Origin: Candidatus Lustribacter telmatis
Lineage (GTDB): Bacteria > Vulcanimicrobiota > Vulcanimicrobiia > Vulcanimicrobiales > Vulcanimicrobiaceae
Assembly (NCBI GenBank): GCA_003164045.1
Contig: PLRU01000018.1
Location: 99,078-163,077 of the forward strand
Direction of reading: 5' to 3'
Length of the DNA: 64,000 nt
Shown here piece after piece: positions 25,614-34,120 of this stretch; the stretch's first letter is position 1, and each line of letters begins with the position of its first letter. The notes under the pieces are model-generated. The model worked only from the letters and a program-made list of their open reading frames with translations, ran no database searches and was not told the origin of the DNA. Both the position numbers and the translations under genes were made by a program.

Positions 25614-27474
25614 ATGGACCGATCGGCGCTATTTTGACGCCGAAATAGTCGGCGACGATGTGCTGGGCGACGATGCCGGCGACGCTGGCGCCATAACCGC
25701 CGCTCTTTTCCATGTAAACGGCCATAGCAAGCTGCGGCTTCTTTGCCGGCGCGTACATCACGAACCAGGTCGTGTTTTTGCCGCTGCCGCCGACGCCGGT
25801 TTCCGCCGTGCCGCTCTTCCCGCCGACCGGTACGCCGGGGATCGCGAGGCCGTAGCCGGTGCCGATCGAGCTCGTTACCTCGTCCATGCCGGCCTTGACC
25901 TCACGCAGCGCTTCGCGCGTCACGTTGACTTGGCGGATGATCTCGTGGTCGAACGTCTTGAGCACCTTGCCGCGCGGGCTGCGGACCGCGGCCACGATGT
26001 GCGGGCGATAGAGCGTGCCGCCGTTGAGCACGGTCGCGAGCGTGTTGGCAATCTGCAGCGGCGTCGCTTGCATCGCGCCCTGTCCGATCGCCAGTTGGCA
26101 CACGTCGCTGGGTTCGAGATGGTAGCCCTTGCCGAAGGTTCGCTGCGTCCACTCTTCGGTCGGCCAGTTGCCCGGATACTCGCCGGGGAGATCGATGCCC
26201 AGGCGCGAGCCCAGGCCGTACTGCAGCGCGTAGTAGCGCAGGCGCTCGTGGCCGAGGCGGTACCCGAGCTGATAGAAATAGCCGTCCGACGATGCCGCCA
26301 GCGCTTTGATGAAATCGGTGTTGCCGAGGCCGCCCGAGACGATGTCGCTGAACGTCACGCCGTGGCAGTTCCACGAACCCGAATCGTAGAGGATCTGATC
26401 CTTGCCGATCACGCCGCTCGAGATCGCGCCGGAACCCGTCACCATCTTGAACGTCGAACCCGTCGGTGACGCGGCGCCGATCGCACGATTGTAGAGCGGC
26501 TGCAGCGGGTCGTTGAGGTAGCGGCCGAATTTGCGCGCGCTGATCGGCGTCGCGAAGTCGTTCGGATCGTAGGTGGGGTACGAGGCGAGCGCGAGCACGC
26601 CGCCGGTTTCCGGGTCGATCACGATGGCGGCGCCGGCGAGCCGGTGACCGAGTTGTTTGCTGCGCTGCGCGAGTTCCGCACGCAAATTCCGATCGACGAT
26701 GCGCTGCAGGCGCGCGTCGAGCGTGGTGACCAGCGTGTTGCCGGGAATCGGATCGACCGGCTTGAGCCGGCGCACCAGCACGCCGGCCGAATTCACTTCG
26801 ATCTGCTGGCCGCCGAGCCGTCCGCGCAGCCACGAGTCGTAGCTCTCCTCGAGGCCGTCTTTGCCGACCACGTCGTTCGGTGAGTAGCCCTCGTTCTTGC
26901 GTGCGTGGTATTCGTCTTCCGTGATCGCGCCGACGTATCCGAACACTTGCGCGCCGGTGGTGCCGAGCGGATAGTTGCGCACCGGCTGCTCTTCGAGATC
27001 GACGCCGGCGATCGAGGATTCGCTCTCCGCCAACTGCGCGGTTTGCGCAGGTGTGAGATCGCTCGCCAAAATCACCGGACCGTTGGGCTCGTAGGTTTGC
27101 ACCTGTTCGAAGTTTTCGTAGTTTACGCCCAGATGATGGTAGAGCCGGTGGCGAAGCTTTGCTTCGTCGATGTGCAGCACGACCGAAAGCGCGTGCAGCG
27201 TCTCGTCGACGTGCACGACTTCGGATGGGATCAGCGCGCAAACGAACGACGGCCGGCTGCGCACCATCACCACGCCGTGACGGTCGACGATCAAACCGCG
27301 CGGCGCCGAAATCGGAATCAACTGAATCTGATTCGCGCGCGCGGCCGAGGCGAACGTTTCGCCTTGCACGATTTGTACTTGCGCCAGCCGCACCACGATC
27401 GCGATCAGGGCGATGCCCAGCACGGCGCAGAACACGATCAAGCGCGCCGTCGACCGGGCCCGATAGGGTTTCAC
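25612..27474 (-). CDS. mrdA: Penicillin-binding protein 2 (elongation transpeptidase)
   Basis: 620 aa from GTG 27474, which overlaps the mreD stop (GTGA). One N-terminal membrane helix (IVFCAVLGIALIAIVVRLAQV), then the PBP dimer domain (SAPRGLIVDRHGVVMVRSRPSF), then the transpeptidase domain with SPTGSTFK (active-site serine), SSD in AASSDGYF and KSGT in GGKSGTAE. PBP2 crosslinks side-wall peptidoglycan with RodA and the MreBCD complex. rodA is not in this window. The much longer upstream open frame runs through mreD and is not part of the protein. Confidence 0.95.
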   Translation of the reverse strand: MKPYRARSTARLIVFCAVLGIALIAIVVRLAQVQIVQGETFASAARANQIQLIPISAPRGLIVDRHGVVMVRSRPSFVCALIPSEVVHVDETLHALSVVLHIDEAKLRHRLYHHLGVNYENFEQVQTYEPNGPVILASDLTPAQTAQLAESESSIAGVDLEEQPVRNYPLGTTGAQVFGYVGAITEDEYHARKNEGYSPNDVVGKDGLEESYDSWLRGRLGGQQIEVNSAGVLVRRLKPVDPIPGNTLVTTLDARLQRIVDRNLRAELAQRSKQLGHRLAGAAIVIDPETGGVLALASYPTYDPNDFATPISARKFGRYLNDPLQPLYNRAIGAASPTGSTFKMVTGSGAISSGVIGKDQILYDSGSWNCHGVTFSDIVSGGLGNTDFIKALAASSDGYFYQLGYRLGHERLRYYALQYGLGSRLGIDLPGEYPGNWPTEEWTQRTFGKGYHLEPSDVCQLAIGQGAMQATPLQIANTLATVLNGGTLYRPHIVAAVRSPRGKVLKTFDHEIIRQVNVTREALREVKAGMDEVTSSIGTGYGLAIPGVPVGGKSGTAETGVGGSGKNTTWFVMYAPAKKPQLAMAVYMEKSGGYGASVAGIVAQHIVADYFGVKIAPIGP

Positions 27475-28010
27475 GCGTACCGTTCGATGCGGGTCGGTTC
27501 GCCGCCGAAGCGGGCGCGGATCAGGAGATACACAAACGCATAGATTGCGGTCAAAACGCCCGATTCGAGTGCGGCGTGCAAGTGCACCGCACCGTAGCCG
27601 CGCGGATATCCCTCGGCCGACATCACGATCCAGAACATCGCGCTGCGCGCGATGACGGCTGCACCGACGAACAAGCTCGGCAGCACGGCGCCGTCGGCAA
27701 AGAAGCCGCGCGACACCGCGCCGCACACGAGCGCGAGCACGGTATAGGCAAGCGTCCACGCCCCGCCGGTGCCGGCGACCGCGTCGGTCAACACGCCCGC
27801 GACCAGACCCAAGAGCGCGCCGCGCCGCGCGCCCAGGCGCAGCGCGTAGAGCACGACGGCGATCGTCACGAACGACGGAATGCCGCCGCGCACGACGAGG
27901 AGCGGCGCGAATGCCGTCTGTACGAACAGCGCGAGCGCGACGCAGCCGGCGGCGCGCCAAAACGATGGTCCCTTGACGATTTCGATCGAACGGTAGTTAC
28001 TTCGGAACAA
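27471..28010 (-). CDS. mreD: Rod shape-determining membrane protein MreD
   Basis: 179 aa with five or six hydrophobic segments and little else, as expected for MreD. Recognisable parts are LLVVRGGIPSFVTIAVVLYALRLGARRGALLGLVAGVLTDAVAG and a final basic tail. It links MreC and the elongation machinery in the inner membrane. Assignment rests strongly on its place between mreC (14-nt overlap) and mrdA (4-nt overlap). Confidence 0.88.
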   Translation of the reverse strand: MFRSNYRSIEIVKGPSFWRAAGCVALALFVQTAFAPLLVVRGGIPSFVTIAVVLYALRLGARRGALLGLVAGVLTDAVAGTGGAWTLAYTVLALVCGAVSRGFFADGAVLPSLFVGAAVIARSAMFWIVMSAEGYPRGYGAVHLHAALESGVLTAIYAFVYLLIRARFGGEPTRIERYA

Positions 28011-28815
28011 CGAGCACCCGTGTGAGGCCGGCTAAGTTGACCGCGGGTTCGACGATCGCGGATTGATCGAGTGCGCCGGCGTTCATCGGTTCGAGCGCCG
28101 CGATGCGACCGATCGGTACGCCGGCGCGAAACGAACGGCCCTCGCCCGTGACGACGCGGTCGCCGACATGCAGCTTCGCATCCTGCGAGATGAAACGCAG
28201 CTTCACGCGGGTGAGCGTGCCGACTGCAATCGCCCACCAGCGGCCCCGTTGTATTTGCGCCGTGAGGCGGCTCGTGGGATCGTTGATCAGCAACACTTTG
28301 GCCGAGAGCGGATCGACCTCGACCACGCGGCCGACGACGCCGTCGCCGGTCATGACGCCGTCGTCGGTTTGCAGATGGTCCTTCGCACCGCGGTCGATCG
28401 TGATAACGTGTAAGGCGTTCTCGGGATCGAAGCCGATCACGTTCGCCGGAATGCCCTCCGGCGCAGCAGCTTGCGCGCGGGCGAGCGCCGCTTCGGCGGG
28501 GACGCGCGCGAGCGTTTCGGTCAGGTCGCGATTCGCTTGCTGAAGTTGCGCGATGTTCGCGCGCAGTTCGCCGTTTTCGCGCGCCAGTTGCGGCGCTTGC
28601 ACGACCGCGGTCGCGCCGTTGCGCGTGACGTTCGTGACGGTCGTTGCGGCGAGTTGCGCCCACGCGCTCACGGTGGTGACGACGACGGTTAGTGGGCTGG
28701 CGCGACCGGAGCGGGTGAAATCGAGTTGAAGAAGAGCTAACAGTGCGGCGACGATGAGCGCGCCGGCTACCGCGAATAGCTTTCTGTCATCCCGATACGT
28801 AAAGATTGGTACCAC
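27997..28815 (-). CDS. mreC: Rod shape-determining protein MreC
   Basis: 272 aa. N-terminal membrane helix FAVAGALIVAALLALLQL, a coiled coil about residues 75-105 (LARENGELRANIAQLQQANRDLTETL), then the periplasmic beta-domains (VIGFDPENALHVITIDRGAKDHLQ, GVVGRVVEVDPLSAKVLLINDPTSRL, VVTGEGRSFRAGVPIGRI). MreC activates PBP2 during elongation. Start is GTG 28815, placing its first 16 codons inside the 3' end of mreB. No start after the mreB stop would keep the membrane helix. Confidence 0.92.
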   Translation of the reverse strand: MVPIFTYRDDRKLFAVAGALIVAALLALLQLDFTRSGRASPLTVVVTTVSAWAQLAATTVTNVTRNGATAVVQAPQLARENGELRANIAQLQQANRDLTETLARVPAEAALARAQAAAPEGIPANVIGFDPENALHVITIDRGAKDHLQTDDGVMTGDGVVGRVVEVDPLSAKVLLINDPTSRLTAQIQRGRWWAIAVGTLTRVKLRFISQDAKLHVGDRVVTGEGRSFRAGVPIGRIAALEPMNAGALDQSAIVEPAVNLAGLTRVLVVPK

Positions 28816-29858
28816 CTCGTCAGCCGGTCGGCATGCGGACGCATGTGCTCGAGCAGGCTCGGCGACGCGAGAATTTCACCGGCGCCGCGTGCGACGGCGA
28901 GCAGCGGTTCGTCCGCGACCGTTGTCGGAACGTTCGTGCGCACACTTAACTCGCCTGCGAGTCCGGGGATCAACGCGCCGCCGCCGGTCAGCGTAATTCC
29001 GGTCTCCATCAAGTCGGCTGCCATGTCCGGTGGGGTCGCTTCAAGGATCGACCAAGCCGCGCGCACGATCGCGTCGAGTGCGTCGTGCATCGCTTCGCCG
29101 ACGAGCCGTTCGTCGATCGCCCGGCGCGCGGGACGCATCAGGTTCATGTCGAGTCCGGCGATCGAAAACGGTTCGCGGCCCGGCGCCCGGCCGGCGTAGC
29201 CGCGCTCGATTTTTAGCCGCTCGGCCGTTAGGGTGCCGACCGAAAAGCGTTCGTCGTTGCGCAGCTTCGCGGCGATTGCGGCATCGAACGTGTCGCCGCC
29301 GATCTTGATCGAGTGCATGGCGACGATGCCGCTGAGCGCGAGTACGGCGATCTCGGTCGTGCCCCCGCCGATGTCGATCACCATGCGGCCGCGGGTCGTC
29401 GTTACATCGAGTCCGGCGCCGATGGCGGCGGCCACGGCTTGCGGCACGAAAATCGTGGTGCGCGGTCCGGCCGCGCGAACGGCTTCTTCAATGGCCTTGC
29501 ACTCGATGTCGGTCGCGCAGCCCGGCACGCAAGCGATGATCCGCGGCGCAATGCGCGCCCGGGTCGCGAGTGCCCGGTCGACCATCGTCTTGATCAGCGT
29601 GTGGGCGCCCTGAAAATCGGAGATCGTTCCGCCGCGCAGGGGCCGGACGACGTCGATCCGGTCGGGTGCGCGGCCGTCGAGTTCCTTCGCGGCCGCTCCG
29701 ACGGCGACGACGCTGCGGTCGCTGCGGCGGAACGCCACCACCGACGGTTCGCTGACGATGAGGCCGGCTTCACGTTCGTAGACGACCGTGTTGGCGGTAC
29801 CCAGATCGATCCCGATATCGGGGCTGAGCGTCGAGCGCAGCGACGAGGCAACGCTCAT
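28767..29858 (-). CDS. mreB: Rod shape-determining actin homologue MreB
   Basis: 363 aa bacterial actin. Phosphate loop 1 IGIDLGTANTVVY, then EPSVVAFRR, MVIDIGGGTTEIAVLALSG (phosphate 2) and TGGGALIPGLAGELS (adenosine). It guides side-wall synthesis. It overlaps maf by 4 nt and mreC by 49 nt. Its presence with mreC, mreD and mrdA predicts rod-shaped or elongating cells. Confidence 0.95.
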   Translation of the reverse strand: MSVASSLRSTLSPDIGIDLGTANTVVYEREAGLIVSEPSVVAFRRSDRSVVAVGAAAKELDGRAPDRIDVVRPLRGGTISDFQGAHTLIKTMVDRALATRARIAPRIIACVPGCATDIECKAIEEAVRAAGPRTTIFVPQAVAAAIGAGLDVTTTRGRMVIDIGGGTTEIAVLALSGIVAMHSIKIGGDTFDAAIAAKLRNDERFSVGTLTAERLKIERGYAGRAPGREPFSIAGLDMNLMRPARRAIDERLVGEAMHDALDAIVRAAWSILEATPPDMAADLMETGITLTGGGALIPGLAGELSVRTNVPTTVADEPLLAVARGAGEILASPSLLEHMRPHADRLTRWYQSLRIGMTESYSR

Positions 29859-30466
29859 GCCGGCACCGGAGGGCGGGGCAGCAGACGGAATCCTATGCGC
29901 GCTACCGCACGGGCGAAGGCGGCAAGCGGGAAGCCGACCACCGTAAAATAGTCACCGTCGATGCGCTCGACGAGGGTCGCCGCGAAGCCCTGAATCCCGT
30001 AGGAGCCGGCCTTGTCGCGTCCGTCGCCGCTGGCGACGTAGGCTTCGATCGTTGCCGAATCGAGCGTGGCAAAGCGGACGCGCGTGCTCACGCACTCGAC
30101 GACGGCGATCCGGCCGCCCGGGTCGCGCAGGGCAAAGGCCGTGTGCACCTGATGGCTGCGGCCGCCGAGGGCGGTGAGCATCGCGCGGGCGTCATCGTCG
30201 TCCCGCGGCTTACCCAGCGCCCGGCCATCGAGGTCGACGATCGTATCCGCGCCGATGGTCAGGTGGGTCGAGGGGCGAGCGCCTTCGGCTTTGCCGCGCG
30301 CGTGAACGAGGGCCGTCTCGATTGGTGAGCGGCCAGGCAGTGGAGACTCGTCATAGGACGTCGGGATGATGTCGACATCGAGACCCAGCGATAAAAGCAA
30401 TTCGCGCCGCCGGGGCGACGCACTAGCGAGCGCTACGGTTTCGAGATCGTTGCGTGCGTTTGCGAT
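29855..30466 (-). CDS. maf: Maf-family nucleotide pyrophosphatase, start codon unclear
   Basis: About 203 aa if read from ATC 30466. Maf hydrolyses non-canonical or modified nucleoside triphosphates such as dTTP/UTP/m5UTP. The essential N-terminal motif LASASPRRRELL is encoded just upstream of the first standard start (TTG 30400), so a TTG start would delete it. TGADT-type core appears as LTIGADTIVDLDGRALGKP, then GGRSHQVHTAFAL and DKAGSYGIQGFAATLVERIDGDYFTVVGFPL. No ATG, GTG or TTG lies between the upstream TAG (30476-30478) and the motif. Either a rare ATC start, a mutation, or an assembly error is needed. Confidence 0.8.
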   Translation of the reverse strand: MANARNDLETVALASASPRRRELLLSLGLDVDIIPTSYDESPLPGRSPIETALVHARGKAEGARPSTHLTIGADTIVDLDGRALGKPRDDDDARAMLTALGGRSHQVHTAFALRDPGGRIAVVECVSTRVRFATLDSATIEAYVASGDGRDKAGSYGIQGFAATLVERIDGDYFTVVGFPLAAFARAVARIGFRLLPRPPVPA

Positions 30467-30535
30467 ACTGCGATTCTAGACGGCGATTCACGCGCGATGC
30501 AAGCGATGGTGCAAAATTGTTGGCGGCGTCCGCAT

Positions 30536-31771
30536 TCACGCAAGGTCGCACCGCGACGTATCGTCGTCCGTTTCGGCGCGCACGACGCGCCGCACGGTCC
30601 CATCGCGCACAAACACGACCGCCGGTTTTCCGAAGCGGTTGTAGTTGCTCGCCATGCTGTACGTGTATGCGCCGGTGTAGCGCATCGCGATCGCATCGCC
30701 GGCTGCAACGTCGTCCGGGAGCGCATATTCGCCGATCTCGTCGTTCTCACACGACCGGCCGGCCAAGGTCGCCGGGGCGGGCGCGCCGGTTGCGGCCGAC
30801 ACGATCAGATCGGCCGGATGATGGGCGCCGTAGAGCATCGGGCGGGGGTTGTCGGTCATGCCGCCGTCGACCACGACGAAGCGGCGCTCCCCCTGGCGCT
30901 TGACCGTGACCACCCGGTAGAGCAGGCTGCCGGCCCGGGCCACGAGCGCCCGGCCGGGCTCGATTGCAAGCCGGTAGGGGGTGCCGGCGGCCCGCTCCGC
31001 CAGGTTCGCGGCGAAGGCGTCGAGGTCGATCGGCCGGGCATCGCCGGGACCGTTTTCGATGCCGATTCCGCCGCCGACATTGAGCTCGGCGACCGGCAAT
31101 CCGAGGCCGCACGCGAAGTCGGCATAGCCGATCAATTCTTCCAGATTTGCGATGAGCGGGTCGACGTCGACGATTTGCGAGCCGACGTGCGAATGCAGTC
31201 CGATCAAGCGCAGTTGCGGCAACTCCGCGATGCGCCGGATCGTCGCGCGCGCATCGCGTTCGGGGATGCCGAACTTCGTGTTCTCGCCGCCGGTGCGCAC
31301 CATCTCGTGCGTATGCGCTTCGATGCCGGTGTTGATGCGGATCATCACATCGACCGGCGCGCGTGCGCGCGCAATTTTCGCCAGGCGCTCGATCTCTTCG
31401 GCGTTGTCGATCACGCCGAACGCAACGCGTCCGTCGGCGATGGCTTGCAGCTCCGCATCGCTCTTCGCAACGCCGTGAAAATAGATGCGGCCCGCGGGAT
31501 AACCGCCGCGTTCAGCGGTGATCAATTCGCCGAGCGAACAGACGTCGAGCCGGAGCGGCGTGGCCGCGAGCAACTCGGCCATAGCGGTAACGAGGAAGGC
31601 CTTGCCGGCATAACCGACGGTGATGCCGCGGGCCACGAACGCGCGCACGAAACGGTCGATCTCGAGTTCGAGTTCGCCCGTATCGATCACGACCAGCGGC
31701 GTGCCGTACGCGGCGATGAGTTCGCGTGCGGGCACCCCGCCGATGTCACCGTCGATTGCCTGTTGGATCAT
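30536..31771 (-). CDS. lysA: Diaminopimelate decarboxylase
   Basis: 411 aa alanine-racemase-fold PLP enzyme converting meso-DAP to lysine. PLP lysine in VGYAGKAFLV, GLHSHVGSQI, NVGGGIGIENG, EPGRALVARAG and the partner-subunit cysteine in GRSCENDEIGEY are all visible. The stop lies about 70 bp before the putative maf start, and the start overlaps nadD by 4 nt. DAP also feeds peptidoglycan, which fits its mre-cluster neighbours. Confidence 0.94.
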   Translation of the reverse strand: MIQQAIDGDIGGVPARELIAAYGTPLVVIDTGELELEIDRFVRAFVARGITVGYAGKAFLVTAMAELLAATPLRLDVCSLGELITAERGGYPAGRIYFHGVAKSDAELQAIADGRVAFGVIDNAEEIERLAKIARARAPVDVMIRINTGIEAHTHEMVRTGGENTKFGIPERDARATIRRIAELPQLRLIGLHSHVGSQIVDVDPLIANLEELIGYADFACGLGLPVAELNVGGGIGIENGPGDARPIDLDAFAANLAERAAGTPYRLAIEPGRALVARAGSLLYRVVTVKRQGERRFVVVDGGMTDNPRPMLYGAHHPADLIVSAATGAPAPATLAGRSCENDEIGEYALPDDVAAGDAIAMRYTGAYTYSMASNYNRFGKPAVVFVRDGTVRRVVRAETDDDTSRCDLA

Positions 31772-32364
31772 CGGTAAAGCTCGTTTTCGTTGATATAGCG
31801 GAACACGGGTTCGGGGACGAGATAGCGTACGCTGCGGCGCTCGGCCAGGCGCGCGCGGATCAGCGTGGCCGATTCGGCCACCAGCGGCAGATCGATGTAG
31901 CGTACTTTAGCGCGACGCTGCGGCGCAAGATCGGCGAGCGCCGCGTCGAGTTCGTTTTGCGTCACGTCGCCGCGCGGCGCGATGACGAACGCGGCGAGCC
32001 CGTCGAGGACGGCTTCGAGCCGGTCCCAGCGCGAGCGCACGAGCGAGTCGCCGCCGACGATAAACGTGAGTTCTTCGCCCGGATAGCGCGCGCCGAGGCG
32101 CGGCAAGAGATCGGCGGTGAAGCCGGTTGCATCTTCGGCGAGATCGGCCTCGTCGAGGGCGAACGCGGTGTTGGCGGCAATCGCCAACCGGATCATGTCG
32201 GCGCGCGCTGCGCCGGCGGTCAGCGGCGCGGCGCGATGATGCCCGTGACGCGTCGGCACGAAGAGCACGCGCGAGAGTCCGCACGCTTCGCGCACCGCTT
32301 CGGCGACGAAAAGATGCCCGTTGTGTACGGGATCGAAGGAGCCGCCGAAAACGCCGAGACCCAT
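31768..32364 (-). CDS. nadD: Nicotinate-nucleotide adenylyltransferase
   Basis: 198 aa. GVFGGSFDPVHNGHLFVAEAV is the nucleotidyltransferase HxGH region; VGGDSLVRSRWDR and the C-terminal SATLIRARLAERRSVRYLVP (SxTxIR) motif complete it. It makes nicotinate adenine dinucleotide from NaMN and ATP. It follows obg by 15 bp, a common pairing, and overlaps lysA by 4 nt. Confidence 0.95.
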   Translation of the reverse strand: MGLGVFGGSFDPVHNGHLFVAEAVREACGLSRVLFVPTRHGHHRAAPLTAGAARADMIRLAIAANTAFALDEADLAEDATGFTADLLPRLGARYPGEELTFIVGGDSLVRSRWDRLEAVLDGLAAFVIAPRGDVTQNELDAALADLAPQRRAKVRYIDLPLVAESATLIRARLAERRSVRYLVPEPVFRYINENELYR

Positions 32365-32379
32365 TCCGTCAGCGCACCG

Positions 32380-33657
32380 TCAACTGTAATCGAACTCCAC
32401 GCCCGCGATGCGCACGGTGTCGCCGTCGTGCACGCCCAGTTCGCGTAATTTCTTTGTGACGCCCATCTTTGAGAGGATCTGCTCGAACCGCGCCAGGGCC
32501 TCGTCCGACTCGAAATCCGTCATCTGCGCGAGCCGTTCAACGCGGTCGCCGCTCACGACGTAGATGCCCGCTTCGACGCGAATTTCGAACGGTTCGTCCG
32601 GACGAAGATCGTGTACGGCCGATTCCGGCGTCGAGACGTCCGGCGGCGGCAGCGCGCGGATGATGTCCCACGCGGCATACATCAATTCGCGCACGCCCTC
32701 GTTCGTGGCGGCCGAAATACCGCGCACGTCCGGAAATTGTTCGCGCAAAACGTCGAACATCGCGCGCGCGTCGGGCAGATCGAGTTTTGTGACGACGAGC
32801 ATCGTCGGCTTGTTCGGCAGCGCGGGGTTCCACGCGGCGAGTTCGTTCTCGATCGTCAGCTTGTCGGCGAGTAATTCGTCGATCGCTTTCGCGCCGTCCA
32901 TCAAGTGGATCAGCACGCGCGTGCGTTCGACGTGACGCAAGAAGCGATCGCCGAGCCCCGCGCCTTCGCTTGCGCCCTCGATCAAGCCGGGAACGTCGAC
33001 CAGCACGAACGACGATTCTTCATCGATGCGCACGACGCCGAGCTGCGGTTCGAGCGTGGTAAACGGGTAGTCGGCGATTTTCGGACGCGCCGCAGATACG
33101 ACGGAAAGCAGCGTCGACTTGCCGGCATTGGGCAAGCCGATCAGGCCGGCATCGGCGAGCAATTTGAGTTCGAGCCGCAGCGTGCAGCGTTCGCCTTTGT
33201 CGCCCTTTTCGGCGAAGTGCGGCGCCTGACGCGCGGAGGTTGCGTAGTGCTGGTTGCCGAGTCCGCCGCGGCCGCCTTTGGCGACGAGCGTGCGCTGCAT
33301 CGGATCGCTCATGTCGGCGAAGAGACGTTCTTGTCCGATGGTGCCTTCGGCATCAATCGGTGCGCGATAGACCAGCGTGCCGACGGGCACCGCGATGATC
33401 AGATCGTCGCCGGCTTTACCGGACTTGTTGTTCTGCGATCCGGCGTTGCCCGATTCCGAACGGAAGACTTTCTTGAAACGGAAATCGACCAGCGTGCCGA
33501 CGTTGGGCGTCGCTTCGAGAAACACGTCGCCGCCGCGTCCGCCGTCGCCGCCGGCGGGGCCGCCTTTGGGCACGTATTTCTCACGTCGCCACGCGATGAT
33601 GCCGTCGCCGCCGTTGCCGGCTTCGAGCGTGATCGCTGCTTCGTCGATGAATTGCAT
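32380..33657 (-). CDS. obg: Ribosome-associated GTPase Obg
   Basis: 425 aa from ATG 33657 (MQFIDEAAITLEAGNGGDG); an in-frame ATG nine codons upstream gives a non-family N-terminus. The Gly-rich Obg fold is followed by the G domain (GLPNAGKSTLLSVVSAARP, DVPGLIEGASEGAGLG, TKLD) and an OCT domain (FEIRVEAGIYVVSGDRVERL to the end). It assists 50S assembly and stress control. The upstream rpmA pairing is conserved, though a terminator lies between them. Confidence 0.96.
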   Translation of the reverse strand: MQFIDEAAITLEAGNGGDGIIAWRREKYVPKGGPAGGDGGRGGDVFLEATPNVGTLVDFRFKKVFRSESGNAGSQNNKSGKAGDDLIIAVPVGTLVYRAPIDAEGTIGQERLFADMSDPMQRTLVAKGGRGGLGNQHYATSARQAPHFAEKGDKGERCTLRLELKLLADAGLIGLPNAGKSTLLSVVSAARPKIADYPFTTLEPQLGVVRIDEESSFVLVDVPGLIEGASEGAGLGDRFLRHVERTRVLIHLMDGAKAIDELLADKLTIENELAAWNPALPNKPTMLVVTKLDLPDARAMFDVLREQFPDVRGISAATNEGVRELMYAAWDIIRALPPPDVSTPESAVHDLRPDEPFEIRVEAGIYVVSGDRVERLAQMTDFESDEALARFEQILSKMGVTKKLRELGVHDGDTVRIAGVEFDYS

Positions 33658-33680
33658 ACGGTTTTTAAAAGGTCCGAAAA

Positions 33681-33708
33681 TCAAAAAGAGAGCCGCGCGG
33701 CTCTCTTT
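33681..33708 (-). terminator. Terminator/attenuator between rpmA and obg
   Basis: A perfect palindrome at 33685-33708 (AAAGAGAGCCGC and its complement) is followed on the minus strand by a T-run. It sits 28 bp after rpmA and 28 bp before obg, so it likely reduces rather than abolishes obg transcription unless obg has its own promoter. Confidence 0.78.
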
Positions 33709-33735
33709 CCAAAAGCGTGCGAGGAGGCCAGCGAG

Positions 33736-34014
33736 TTAGCCGGCCGCGATAACGTTGATATGCTTGCGGTTCCGTGAGGTGGTGAAGCTGACTTGACCCT
33801 CGACGATCGCGAAGATCGTATGGTCTTTACCCATCATCACGCCGACGCCCGGATAGAACTTCGTGCCGCGCTGACGGAGGATGATGTTGCCCGGGATGAC
33901 CACCTGGCCGCCGAACTTCTTCATACCGAGGCGCTGTGCGTTCGAGTCGCGGCCGTTCCGCGTGGAACCGGCACCCTTCTTCGACGCAAACAGCTGAAGA
34001 TCAAAATGGAACAT
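33736..34014 (-). CDS. rpmA: 50S ribosomal protein L27 with Prp-type N-terminal extension
   Basis: 92 aa. The core [21 protein letters not shown] to NVIAAG is standard L27, whose N-terminus reaches the peptidyl-transferase centre. It is preceded by [10 protein letters not shown], closely matching the Firmicutes leader that is removed by the cysteine protease Prp to expose Ser. Neither prp nor rplU, the usual neighbours, is in the window. No Shine-Dalgarno site precedes the ATG, and the promoter lies about 10 nt away, so the mRNA is probably nearly leaderless. Confidence 0.95.
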   Translation of the reverse strand: MFHFDLQLFASKKGAGSTRNGRDSNAQRLGMKKFGGQVVIPGNIILRQRGTKFYPGVGVMMGKDHTIFAIVEGQVSFTTSRNRKHINVIAAG

Positions 34015-34023
34015 AGCCGAGAG

Positions 34024-34052
34024 AGTATACCAGGACCGGGCCGGTGGGGCAA
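34024..34052 (-). promoter_or_regulatory. Promoter of rpmA
   Basis: Minus strand -35 TTGCCC (34047-34052), a 17-bp spacer and -10 TATACT (34024-34029). Nine bases separate the -10 from the rpmA ATG, so transcription should start within 0-3 nt of the start codon. Confidence 0.7.
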
Positions 34053-34079
34053 GGCCGCTATATGTCGGTGGGTGGCGGT

Positions 34080-34102
34080 CCCTCGACTACGCTCGGGATG
34101 AC
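34080..34102. repeat. Short intergenic element, possible dispersed repeat
   Basis: CCTCGACTACGCTCGGGATG and the next two bases (34081-34102; minus strand begins GTCATCCCGAGCGTAGTCGA) lie between the P450 3' end and the rpmA promoter. It resembles short intergenic words that recur in many bacterial genomes. Only one copy was noticed in this window. Confidence 0.3.
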
Positions 34103-34120
34103 AAATGGGGCGGGCGGCCT

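Noticed and set aside
30398-30400. TTG start for maf
   Set aside because: It would delete the SASPRRRE motif needed for activity.
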